DNA of 64,000 bases from CAZDKK01 sp964506245 (lineage in GTDB: Bacteria; Eisenbacteria; RBG-16-71-46; CAIMUX01; WJJG01), in NCBI GenBank assembly GCA_964506245.1, contig CAZDKK010000010.1:41952-105951 (forward strand), read 5' to 3'. The position numbers and the translations under genes are program-made. Below are positions 52,090 to 61,800 of this stretch, piece by piece. Below the pieces are notes generated by a model. It was given only the letters and a program-made list of their open reading frames with translations. It did no database searches and had not been told where the DNA came from. The first letter of the stretch is position 1; each line of letters opens with the position of its first letter.

Positions 52090-52117
52090 GGCCGCCCCGC
52101 GTGTCCGCAGGGCGGCC
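52090..52117 (-). terminator. Hairpin between the C25 copy B and propeller genes
   Basis: GGCCGCCC (52090-52097) and GGGCGGCC (52110-52117) form an 8-bp stem with a 12-nt loop just after the stop of the upstream minus-strand gene. It probably limits read-through into the propeller gene. Confidence 0.5.
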
Positions 52118-52139
52118 CCCCGCCTGGGCTGGACGGACC

Positions 52140-55100
52140 TTATCGCACCAGCAGCATCGGCCGCGTGTCGGACCGCTCAGGGGTCTCCAGCCGGTAGTAG
52201 TACACACCCGCGGGCAACGGCTCGCCGCCTTCCCCGGCACCGCTCCATTCGAGCGCGTGCTGCCCTGCCGCCAAGGCGCCCTGGTAGAGCTGGCGCACCA
52301 GGCGGCCGTCTACGTCGAAGACCCGCAGCTGTACCGGCTGCGGCTGGGCGAGCTGGAAGCGGATCGTCGTGGCGCCGCTCCACGGGTTCGGCTCATTGCG
52401 CAGCAGCAGTTGGGTCTCGGCGTCCGTCGGCGCTTCGTTCACTCCCGTATAGCCGGGAGCGCCGGTCGTGTAGCGCAGAGCGAGACCGCTCGCAAAGTTC
52501 GCGGCCGTGGCCGGCCGCTGGCGGTAATAGCAGAAATTGATCCCGGTCGAGTGGTCGCCGTTCTGGATGCCCGCGGTCGAGTACATCTGCTCTGCGTCGG
52601 TGTCCTGGATCAACTCGTACATGACCTCGATGACGCCATCCCCGGTGATGGTGGGGCGGTAGAGCGGGTCGTAGAGGATGATCTCGAAACTCTCGATGCC
52701 ACCGCCGTAGTCGTTGCGCACCCTGTCCCAGGCGACGACGAAGCGATGATTGGCCTGGTCGTACCAGGAGTACTCGCGGTCGGTGCCGCTCTGGTAGAGG
52801 TTGTCCCAGAAGCCGGCGATCATGTAGCCGGGGCCTTCGCTCGACGGCAGGTGCCAGTTGCGATAGTTGACCAAGTAGGTGTGGCCCATCGCCAGCCAAC
52901 CGTTGGAGCAGACCGTCACGCGATTGAAGGGCTCGCCGTAGAAGACGAATGTGAACGGCAGGTCAAGCGTGCGCGAGTCGTCGTTGGTGAGCGCCAGGCT
53001 CGTGCCCGGCCCGCCCGCGGCTGGATTGATGTCGATCCATTGGTAGGTCGGGGCTTCGGGGTAGGCCGTGTCCGTTTGGTCATAGCAATAGTAGCCATAC
53101 GCGTCGGGCCCGGTGGGATCGTTCGAGTCAGCCGTGCCGACCGGCACCGTGAACGGGACACTGAGCCGAATCCCATCGCTGCAGACGAGCTCGAGCCGCA
53201 GGCTCGCGAGCTGCCCCGGGATGCAATCGACCGGGGAGTAGATGCCGAACCGGTCCGCGCCGTTCGAGCCCGTACCGTTCGGGCCGATCGTATTGAAAGC
53301 GCCCTCTGCATCGATCACCCGGATCGAGTAGCTCTCTGAGGCCAGCATGGCCCGAATCGGTCCAGTAGCCGCCAGCGTCCCGGTGTTCCGGAGCTGCACT
53401 TCGATCTGCCCGCTCTCGCCCGGGTCGATGGTTGTGCCGAACCCGGACAGCGTGATGCTGTTGTACAGCAGGTTCGGTCCGGCGGTCGGGATCTCCAGGG
53501 CCGAGGCCCAGGTTCCCGCGTCGGAGGTGACCAGCAGGTCGCAATGGATCGCGTGACCAGGTGGGGTCCCCGGGTACAGGCTCAGGGGAATCGGCACAGG
53601 GGATTGCACCCTGCCGTACCCACCGATGTAGCCGTAGTTGACCTGCGGGGTGGTCGGCAGCCCGGCATACGGATCGGTGCAGCCCAGCTGAAGCACGACG
53701 CTGTTGGCGGGGTACGCGCCGAAATTCTCCAGGGTGATGTGCAGGTTCACCGTCTCCCCAGGGCTGAGCTGCCCATCGCCGTTGCCCCTATCGGCCCCGT
53801 CGTCGATGGAGTAGCCGGAAGGGGCGATGAACGTCGGTGCCTCGGTGATCTGCAGACTGCCGCGATGGGCGTAGAGGTTGTGGCCGGTGACGGTGACGTT
53901 CACCGTTCCTGGGTTGCCCGTGTCGATGGGCAGCACGATCACGCCGTTCGCGTCGGTGTAGCCGCCGATGCGGATCTGCTCACCCAGGCTCAAGTAGACC
54001 CACGCGCCTTCGACCGGCAGGCCGGTGGCGAGGGCCTGCACAGCCACCTCGACCTCATTGGCTCCCAGAGCAACGGTGGCGGGATAGGTGACGTTCAACG
54101 CCAGCGGCACCCCGGTCCACATGGTCGTGGCCGGGTCGCCCATCAACGTGTTCCAGTAGCAGTACGCGCCCGCCGTGCCGTACTCCATTCCTTCATAGTT
54201 AAGGATCATCTCCAACTTGCCGCGGGCTTGACTGTGCCCCAGCTGCTGGTTGTTGCCCCAGAACATGCCGTAGGCCCCGCCCGCGAAGAAGCAGTTGTTG
54301 TAGCGCGTCGCAGTGCAAAGGGTGGCTGTGGCGACGCTGCCGATGCCTCCCGTAACGTTCGTCGTGCCTGCTCCGCCGCGCAACCAGGCCTCGTTGATGG
54401 ACGTGCCGGACTCCCACGATCCCGTGCCGCAGGTCAGGTTGATGCCGTAGGTCAGTTTCCAGCCGTTCGTCAGGGAGGCGATGTCGCCGGCCGTGATGCT
54501 GCTCATGCCCCAGTAGCCGCGGTAGCCGAAGAAGGTATTGCCCTGGTTCAGGCAGGCAAGCGTGCGAGACCTGTAAGGCTCCGCGAAGACCGTGTCGACT
54601 TGCGTGTAGCCGATCTGCCGCAGCCGCTCCTTGACCCACTGCATGATCTGGATGCACGTGACCCCGGAATGGCTGGGATCGCCGGTCAGGCAGGCGCGCC
54701 CGAACCAGCTCGTGTCGGTCATGTAGGGTGTCTGCTCGTATCCGGTGATCTTGTTGACGATGCGCTCGAGCGTTGTCGTGTCCTCGGCAGACAGACGCCC
54801 GATAAACGCGTCGGGCGGCAGATCCTCGCCGGTGAGCATCGAGTAGGGATGGTCACCCTCGCCGTAGCACGACCAGTTCTCGTGGAAGGTGCCGATGGCG
54901 AACGAGCCCGTCGCGTCGCCTACGATGCAGATGTACTCGGGGGGATCCTCCCAGGTGGTGTATGCGTTCCGGAGCCAGGTGCGGATAGAGTTGGGATCCG
55001 CGCCGGTCGTCGAGGTCGTCACGGTCACGACGTTGTAGCCCATGCGCTGGCGCCATGCGATCAAGGGCTGGAGCTTCTGGATCACCGTGGCATCGTTCCG

Positions 55101-55856
55101 GCTGATCAGGACCCACGTCCCGAGATGGGGCGCAATCTGCCCGGACTGCCGGTAGGACTCGGGATCGTAGTTGACGATCAGCGAACGATAGATCTCGTCG
55201 AATCCGGGGGTGAGGCGGATCGTCGCGCGCTCCTTGGCGCAGCGCAGATCGGCCCCCGCGTACTCGACCGCCAGCTCAACCCGGCGGGCGACGCGAACCT
55301 CGCCGGTGGCCGGGTTGTAGCGCACCGGGTGGAAGGTGACCGGCACGACTCGCTGGTCGCGCAGCAGCGACGGAGCGCCCATCGTCACAGCATCGCCACC
55401 CACGAACGCATCGCGGCTGTAGATCGCCTCATCGCGCTGGAACGTGGGTGCGTCGTCCTCTTGCATCGGCAGGAGTTGGAAGTCCGAGTAACTCTCCTCC
55501 TCCATGGTCCCGATGCGCAGCGCCGTGCCCGCGGTGGCCGGGATGCTCACGTACCGCGTGAAGGCCGGCAGGGCAGGAGCTCCGGGCTCACCGTAGAGCT
55601 GACCGCCCTCGATGGCCAGGGTCTGGTAGACCTCGCCGTCGATCTCGAAACGCTCGAGGGCCAGGGCCTGTAGGTTGATCGCCAGATTCACACCCTGCTC
55701 GTCGTCGGCTAGGACCTCGATCTCTGGTTGCGCGATCGCGGCGCCGGGTTGCAGGGCCAGCGTCGCCGTGCTCTCGGCGGCTGCAACGCCGGCCATTGCC
55801 AGCCAGCAGACCGCCAGTAGAAGAGTGCCGCTCGAGGGGATGAGTCGAACCGACAT
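52140..55856 (-). CDS. Exported C25 (gingipain-like) family protein with sorting domain, copy B
   Basis: 1238 residues from ATG 55856 (GGAGG six bases upstream, signal TLLLAVCWLAMAGVAAA). Domain order equals copy A: propeptide-like part, C25-type region (WVLISRNDATVIQKLQPLI, PEYICIVGDATGSF), nucleophile segment NLTCGTGSW (Cys about 474), Ig-like modules, the WCYDQT-like domain (YYCYDQTDTAYPEAP) and FlgD-like end RSDTRPMLLVR. The expected His motif is again replaced, here by YRGYWGMS. The two copies agree in length and most motifs, so they come from a tandem duplication that now encloses the propeller gene. Confidence 0.78.
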   Translation of the reverse strand: MSVRLIPSSGTLLLAVCWLAMAGVAAAESTATLALQPGAAIAQPEIEVLADDEQGVNLAINLQALALERFEIDGEVYQTLAIEGGQLYGEPGAPALPAFTRYVSIPATAGTALRIGTMEEESYSDFQLLPMQEDDAPTFQRDEAIYSRDAFVGGDAVTMGAPSLLRDQRVVPVTFHPVRYNPATGEVRVARRVELAVEYAGADLRCAKERATIRLTPGFDEIYRSLIVNYDPESYRQSGQIAPHLGTWVLISRNDATVIQKLQPLIAWRQRMGYNVVTVTTSTTGADPNSIRTWLRNAYTTWEDPPEYICIVGDATGSFAIGTFHENWSCYGEGDHPYSMLTGEDLPPDAFIGRLSAEDTTTLERIVNKITGYEQTPYMTDTSWFGRACLTGDPSHSGVTCIQIMQWVKERLRQIGYTQVDTVFAEPYRSRTLACLNQGNTFFGYRGYWGMSSITAGDIASLTNGWKLTYGINLTCGTGSWESGTSINEAWLRGGAGTTNVTGGIGSVATATLCTATRYNNCFFAGGAYGMFWGNNQQLGHSQARGKLEMILNYEGMEYGTAGAYCYWNTLMGDPATTMWTGVPLALNVTYPATVALGANEVEVAVQALATGLPVEGAWVYLSLGEQIRIGGYTDANGVIVLPIDTGNPGTVNVTVTGHNLYAHRGSLQITEAPTFIAPSGYSIDDGADRGNGDGQLSPGETVNLHITLENFGAYPANSVVLQLGCTDPYAGLPTTPQVNYGYIGGYGRVQSPVPIPLSLYPGTPPGHAIHCDLLVTSDAGTWASALEIPTAGPNLLYNSITLSGFGTTIDPGESGQIEVQLRNTGTLAATGPIRAMLASESYSIRVIDAEGAFNTIGPNGTGSNGADRFGIYSPVDCIPGQLASLRLELVCSDGIRLSVPFTVPVGTADSNDPTGPDAYGYYCYDQTDTAYPEAPTYQWIDINPAAGGPGTSLALTNDDSRTLDLPFTFVFYGEPFNRVTVCSNGWLAMGHTYLVNYRNWHLPSSEGPGYMIAGFWDNLYQSGTDREYSWYDQANHRFVVAWDRVRNDYGGGIESFEIILYDPLYRPTITGDGVIEVMYELIQDTDAEQMYSTAGIQNGDHSTGINFCYYRQRPATAANFASGLALRYTTGAPGYTGVNEAPTDAETQLLLRNEPNPWSGATTIRFQLAQPQPVQLRVFDVDGRLVRQLYQGALAAGQHALEWSGAGEGGEPLPAGVYYYRLETPERSDTRPMLLVR

Positions 55857-56221
55857 GGGGTCCTCCAGGATGTCTTCCCACCTGTCCGCGGACGCACACG
55901 GCCCGGGCTCCCTCGAGCCTGCCCGCGGAGATAGATGCACCCAATGGTACCACAGCGAAAGGGAGTGTGCAGGTGGAAGATGGGGGGGCGTTGGCTCGCC
56001 CGGGAGGTGGCGGCTGACCGCGGGGGAAGGTGGCCTCGCCGGGGAGCCGCGCCCCGGGGGCGCCGGGGCGTGCTCGCACCCGGTGCCCGCTCGCGGTGCC
56101 AGCCAGCGCGCACGTCACGCCCTGTGGTATCCTGGTGGCGCGGCAGCGAGAGAGACCATTCGATCGGCCGGCCGCGCCACTCCATGTTGGTCTTGGGGCA
56201 GGGCTGCCGGGGGAGGTTGCG
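55857..56221 (+). other. Divergent intergenic region
   Basis: This 365-bp gap lies between the divergent C25 copy B and the next sorted-protein gene. Apart from a possible extended -10 (TGGTATCCT, 56125-56133) facing the plus-strand gene with no clear -35, I see nothing in it: no coding frame with a ribosome site, no strong dyad. Confidence 0.4.
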
Positions 56222-58843
56222 ATGCGCCCGCTTGCTCTTCTGGCCGTACTCTGGCTGGCGTCGTCCCTTGCCTGCCTGCGCGGGCCCCAGGCCCAGCCGC
56301 CGATGTCCCCTGAGATCAGGTTGGATCACGGCTTCCGCTACCCGATTCCCACGGAACAGCACGATGCCGTCATCGCACTCGGGGAGGGCTTCCTGTTCCT
56401 GACGCACGGCCCCTATGGGATCGACGGCTACCGCCGCGGGGTCCTGGGCGAGGAGATCGACATCCGCGCGCAATGGGTGACGTGTGGCAGCCCGACCCTG
56501 TACGAGTACGACATATCGAGGGCGGATGGGAACGGATGGAAGGTCCTCCACAACAACTACAGCGGCGGCGGGCCACGCGGGCTTCACATCCTGAACGTCG
56601 ATCCCGGCACGCTGCAGCCCGCTCTGCCGGGACTCCAGCTGGTGGTTCCGGGCGACTGCTTCACGCAGTATCCCATCGTGTGCTTCAACGGGCAGATGCA
56701 CGTCGTCGCCTGCCTGAAGGACTGCCCCGGCCCCAATCAGGTCGTGCTGGCGCGCCTGACGCCTCAGCTCGAGCTCCTGGCGCCCGGCGTCATGATTGTT
56801 GCGGCGGACGCGGTGCGCAGCACCATCGGCCTGTCCATGGCGGCCGACCATGGCCTCCTGGGATACGTGACGGTGAACGGGGGGGTCTACGTGCAACCGC
56901 TGGACGAGACAGGTCAGCCGGCCGGGGATCGTGTGCTGCTGAGACAACACGCGCCGCCAACCATTGGGCAAGTGTCCATCTGCCCCCTGGGAGAGGACTG
57001 GCTCGTGGCCTGGTCCACCGACGGGGCCACCCCTCGCTATGCGCGGGTAGGCCGGCTCGGCCAAGTGCTGAGCCCGGGGATCGTGCTGCTCCCGGACGGG
57101 AACTGCACGGGAGGGCTTTCCGTGTGTGAGGGCGATGCTCTGGCGATCATCGCCTGGCGTGAGACGATCGTGCAGGCCGCCCGGATCTCGGCGACCGGGG
57201 AGCTTCTGGATCCAGCCGGAATCGAGTTGGCCGCGCGCGCCTACTGGGAGTGGTACGACTTTCCCCGCCTGCGGTACATCGACAGCGAGTGGACCGGCAG
57301 CCACTTCGTGGTGCTCTGGAGCAACTTCTCGTCCCTGCCAGGGGCGTTCGCTGGCCCGGGTGGGGCCCGGCCGATGTCGGACTGGATCGCCCGCGCCCAG
57401 TGGCTCACCCCTGGCGGGGAGACCCTGTTCGCCGAACCGCTGGCGATCACCCAGGGGTCGGAGCCGCGCGAGACCGTCGTCGGGAGCACCGCTGCTGGGT
57501 TTCACTGTCTCATCCAGGACTGGTGCGCGGAGCGAACCATGCACCGTGTCACCATCGACGCCTTGGGCACCGTGCTGGGCCCGCCGGAGCGGTGGGATGA
57601 GGCGTGCTTCGGCGGCGAGGGCGGCCTCTGGACCTGGAAACTCCCGGTGACGCGCCCCTGGGATCGGGACGCGGGGGCCGGGGTGGCCCTGCTGTCGGGG
57701 GCTTCGTGGACCTACTACGAGTTCGAGGAGTACAGCGTCCAGGTCGACCTCTTTCACGACCAGGCTGCACTGCCGGAGGCCGTGTGCGTGAGCGGATTCA
57801 GCCTGGACGCCGACGTCCATGCGTATGATGCCGCGGCGCACGAGGACTCGGTGCTGGTCGCCTTCGAGCACGAGATCGATCTCGCGGGGGCCCAGATCAG
57901 CGCGACCCTGCTGGACCTCGCGGGTCAGCCGCTCCGCGAATGGCACGTGGCTTCCTCGGGCGAGGCGTTCACGCCGACGGTCGCCAGGCTGGCCGGCGGC
58001 TACCTGTTGATCTGGTCCGATCACCGCGGCGCTGTGCCCCAGCTCTACCGTGCGCTTCTGGATCCCGTGGGTATCCAGGTGGAGATCGAGGGCGAACCGC
58101 TCCTCCCCGCGGCCGACGCGCAGCACGCCCCGTGGCTGGCGCCCGGGCCGGGCCAATTCCTGTGCGTGTTCCAGACCGACGATCTGGGCGGATCCGCTAC
58201 GGGCGCGGATATCGCGGCGGTACGCCTGGACGGGACCGGCACGCTGATCGACGCCGAACCGCTTGTGGTTTGCGGCCAGCTCGCATCCCAATCGCGCCCC
58301 TGGGCAGTGTGGGACGGATACAACTACCTGGTGACCTGGAACGCGGGTTCCCCCGGCTGCTACGGAGTCTGCGCGAACCGGGTGACCAGCGCTGGCGAGA
58401 TCCTGGACGGCGAGGGTTTCTCCATCCCGAGCTGCTCGTACTACGAGGATGGGCGCGTCGCGTCGGACGAAACGGGTGCCGTGGCCGTGAGTGTGGGGGA
58501 GAACAGGCTGCGCCTTCTGTACGAACCCTGCGCGGCGGGTGTCGGAGGAGGGCGGCGATCGGCAGCCGAGCCACGGCTGGTCCTGGGGCGCCCCTGCCCT
58601 AACCCCACTGCCGGCGGCGTGACGTTGGACCTGGACGCGAGGGGGAATCGAGTCGGTATCCGCGTGCTCGATCCCGCGGGCCGACTCGTGCGCGCGCTCG
58701 ACGCGGGGCCGGCCCCGACATCCGAGCGCGTGACATGGGACGGCCGCGACGCGCAAGGCCTGCCTGTGGCGGCCGGAGTCTACAGCATCGTCGCCCGCGC
58801 GGGCGGAACGGCCGCGACACGCACGGTGGTCGTCTGCCGGTGA
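56222..58843 (+). CDS. Exported repeat protein (possible beta-propeller) with FlgD-like sorting domain
   Basis: 873 residues from ATG 56222 (GGGGGAGG six bases upstream). The N-terminus LALLAVLWLASSLAC is a signal peptide; the Cys could be lipidated, but the position-2 Leu is not a good lipobox. The body repeats segments such as EGFLFLTHGPYG, EDWLVAWSTDG, SHFVVLWSNF, GGYLLIWSDHRG, GQFLCVFQTDD and YNYLVTWNAG, each a W/F-rich strand followed by a polar turn, as in propeller blades. The C-terminus has VTWDGRDAQG and ends VVVCR, with Cys before the final Arg. No catalytic motif is visible; function unknown. Confidence 0.7.
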   Translation: MRPLALLAVLWLASSLACLRGPQAQPPMSPEIRLDHGFRYPIPTEQHDAVIALGEGFLFLTHGPYGIDGYRRGVLGEEIDIRAQWVTCGSPTLYEYDISRADGNGWKVLHNNYSGGGPRGLHILNVDPGTLQPALPGLQLVVPGDCFTQYPIVCFNGQMHVVACLKDCPGPNQVVLARLTPQLELLAPGVMIVAADAVRSTIGLSMAADHGLLGYVTVNGGVYVQPLDETGQPAGDRVLLRQHAPPTIGQVSICPLGEDWLVAWSTDGATPRYARVGRLGQVLSPGIVLLPDGNCTGGLSVCEGDALAIIAWRETIVQAARISATGELLDPAGIELAARAYWEWYDFPRLRYIDSEWTGSHFVVLWSNFSSLPGAFAGPGGARPMSDWIARAQWLTPGGETLFAEPLAITQGSEPRETVVGSTAAGFHCLIQDWCAERTMHRVTIDALGTVLGPPERWDEACFGGEGGLWTWKLPVTRPWDRDAGAGVALLSGASWTYYEFEEYSVQVDLFHDQAALPEAVCVSGFSLDADVHAYDAAAHEDSVLVAFEHEIDLAGAQISATLLDLAGQPLREWHVASSGEAFTPTVARLAGGYLLIWSDHRGAVPQLYRALLDPVGIQVEIEGEPLLPAADAQHAPWLAPGPGQFLCVFQTDDLGGSATGADIAAVRLDGTGTLIDAEPLVVCGQLASQSRPWAVWDGYNYLVTWNAGSPGCYGVCANRVTSAGEILDGEGFSIPSCSYYEDGRVASDETGAVAVSVGENRLRLLYEPCAAGVGGGRRSAAEPRLVLGRPCPNPTAGGVTLDLDARGNRVGIRVLDPAGRLVRALDAGPAPTSERVTWDGRDAQGLPVAAGVYSIVARAGGTAATRTVVVCR

Positions 58844-58852
58844 CGCCGCCGC

Positions 58853-61800
58853 CTACCTCCGCGCACCCGGTAGCCGCGGCAGCGCCCGCGAGGGCCGGTG
58901 CGCCATGTCGGGCCGCACCGGCGTGAACGCCCGCAGCAGCTTCTGGATCTCGGATAGGCCTCGCTCGAGCTGCGGATCGCGCCCGGCGGCGTAGTCCTGT
59001 GGCCGGTTCTCGACCTCGATGTCGGGGTCGGTGCCGTAGTTCTCGACGCCCCAACCTACATCGTCGAACCAGAATGAGAACTCCGGCTGCGAGGTGAGCG
59101 ATCCGTCAACCAAAGGATGTCGCGGCCAGATGCCGATCACCCCGCCCCAGGTGCGCTTGCCGATCAGGGGGCCCAGTCCATAGAGCTTCCAGCAGTGGCT
59201 GAAGATGTCACCGTCTGATCCGGCCAGCTCGTCGGTCAGGGCGACCATCGGCCCGGCGGGCGCCTCCAGGGGGAAGGGCTGCGTGATCGTGTGCCGCGAG
59301 ACGTTCGAGCCGACGCGCTTGCGCCGCAGCTTGTCGAGCAGCAGCGAGGAGACGTGGCCACCGCCATTGTGGCGCACGTCCACGATGAGACCGGGCCGAC
59401 CGACCTCGGCCAGGAAGTAGCGGTGGAACTCGGAGTAGCCCTGCGGCCCCATGTTGGGGATGTGCACGTACCCTGTCCGGCCGCCGCTCACCTGGTGCAC
59501 GCGGCGTCGGTTCGCCTCCACCCACGCGCGGTAGCGCAGTCCGTACTCGCTGCGCAGCGGCTTGACCGAGATCGTGCGCCGCTCGCCGGCCTTCGCGCGT
59601 CCCTCGCCCCTGGACGGATCGGAGACCGTCAACCAGACCTCCTGACCCGCCAGGTGTGTGAGCGCCTGGGCGGGCGAGAGGTGCTCGTCGAGCGCGCGCC
59701 CGTTGACCTCGTGGATCAGAGTTGCCGGCGCGACACGCAGGCCCGGCGCCGCCAGCGGCGAGGCCTGCCGAGCGTCCCAGCTGTCGCCGCGCGGCACGTG
59801 AACGACGCGCCAACCGCCGTGGCGGCGGTCGTATGCAAGATCCGCGCCCAGCAATCCCACCGGGTACTGCGGCGAGGTGCGATAGTCGCCGCCGAATTCG
59901 TAGCAGTGCGAGGTGCCCAGCTCGCCCTGCATCTCCCACAGCAGGTCCGACAGCTCCCCGCGCGTGGAGATGCGTCCGATCAGTGGAAGATAGCGCTCGT
60001 AGACCCTCACCCAGTCGACCTTGGACAGATCGGGCACCCAGAACTGGTCGCGCTGCAGCCGCCAAGCCTCGGCCAGCATCTGGCGCCACTCGTCGGCCGG
60101 TTGCACCTCGCAGCGCGCGCGGGTGAGGTCGAGCCAGCCCGTGCGCCGGTTGGTCTCGTCGCCCGAGGGCAGCTTGCCCGGCTCGGCCGTGGCGGCCACG
60201 GCCCGCAAGCGACGGCCGGCCTGATAGACCAGGGTCTTGCGATCGACGGCGATTCGGAACCCGGTGATCCCCGAGACAAAGGTGCTCTGCTTGAGCTCGG
60301 CGAAGTCGTAGACCTCGATCGCCGCCTTCGCCAGCGGCGTCGTGTCGAAGAAGTTCGAACCCAGGCTTCCCTCGATCGGCTGCGCGCGGGCGAAGAGCTT
60401 GCCGGGAATCGCGTCCAAGGCGTCATAGCGGCCTTCCACCATCGGCACGGCGAGGATGCGATCGGTGATGCCGTCGAAGTCGATCTCGACGTTGAGCTCG
60501 TCCGGCTTCTCCTCCTTGCCCCGCGCGGGTTTGGCTGCGCTCGACTCGTCGTCCGCGTGTACATCCCAAGGGTTGTTGCCGAACGACTGCTCCGGCTTCT
60601 TGGCCCCCAGCGGGCGCGGCGCGGGCAGGAAGGGCGACGGTTGGTCAGCGCGCAGCGTCACCAGATAGGGTCGCACACCGCGCGGGAATCCCAGTCCGAA
60701 CTGAATGAGGTCGTAGACCGGATCGTACGTGCGCAGCGAGAGGAAGTAGAGATACTTGCCCTCGGGATCGAAGCAGGGTTCGAAGTCGATGAAGTCGCCC
60801 GAGGTGATCTGTTGCGGCGCACCCTGCTCGACCCCGGCGACGCGGATGGCGCAGTGGCGGAACCCGGTGGGCAACCCGTAGGCCACCCAGCGCCCATCCG
60901 GTGACCAGCAGGCCCCCTGGATGCGCTCGTAGTCGCTCTTGTCGACGAGCCGCGCCCGCCTCCGCGTCAGGTCGACGATGTAGACCTCCTGGCGGTGGTT
61001 CGTGATCAGGATCCGGTCATGACGCGCGCGGGTCGGCCGCGTCTTGGCCTTGCGGCGCGCCCGGCGTCGCTGCGCCCGCGTGGCGGGCTCTGGGGGCGGC
61101 GGGGCGACCTGCAGGGTGAGGATCCGCCCGAGGTCGACCCCCAGATCCATCGTGCGACCGGCCTTGCCCGGCGTGAAGACCTCGAGCTGCTCCTCACCGC
61201 CCTCGTCGGTCACGGCCACGATGCGCTGGCCGTCGTTGAGCCAGCGCGCCAGTCGATGGCGCCCGCGCCAGGGCGCGCCGAACTCAGTGGCCGGACCTTC
61301 CCAGAAGCCCATGGTGATCGGACGGCCGCGCACGGTCAGCAGGAGCGAGTGACCCTGCGGATGCGGGTCGTAATCCTCGAAGGCCTCGGCGGCGGTCACG
61401 AACTTGCGCTGGCGCTGCGGCCGCGGGCTGCGGATCTCGATGGGGACGCGACGGTCCTCGTTCACGGCGGGGTCGTAGATGTACAAGTCTGCACCCGCGT
61501 GGTACACGATCCGCCGCCCATCGGTCCGCCCGAAACGGGCGTAGAAGTCGGCGTGGTGGGTATGCCGGCGAACGTCGCCGCCGTTCGGGCGGCACGAATA
61601 GATGTTCCCCACACCCTCGTGGTCGGAGAGGAAGTAGATCCGCCGGCCGATCCACATCGGCGCGGCGAGATTGCCACCGAGAGTCTTCAGGATCTGCCTG
61701 AACTCGCCGTTGCCCCTGGCATCGACCCAGAGCGTGCCGGTCGTGCCGCCCCGATAGCGCTTCCAGCGCGCGGGGTCGCCGGCGTTGCGCGCGATGACCT

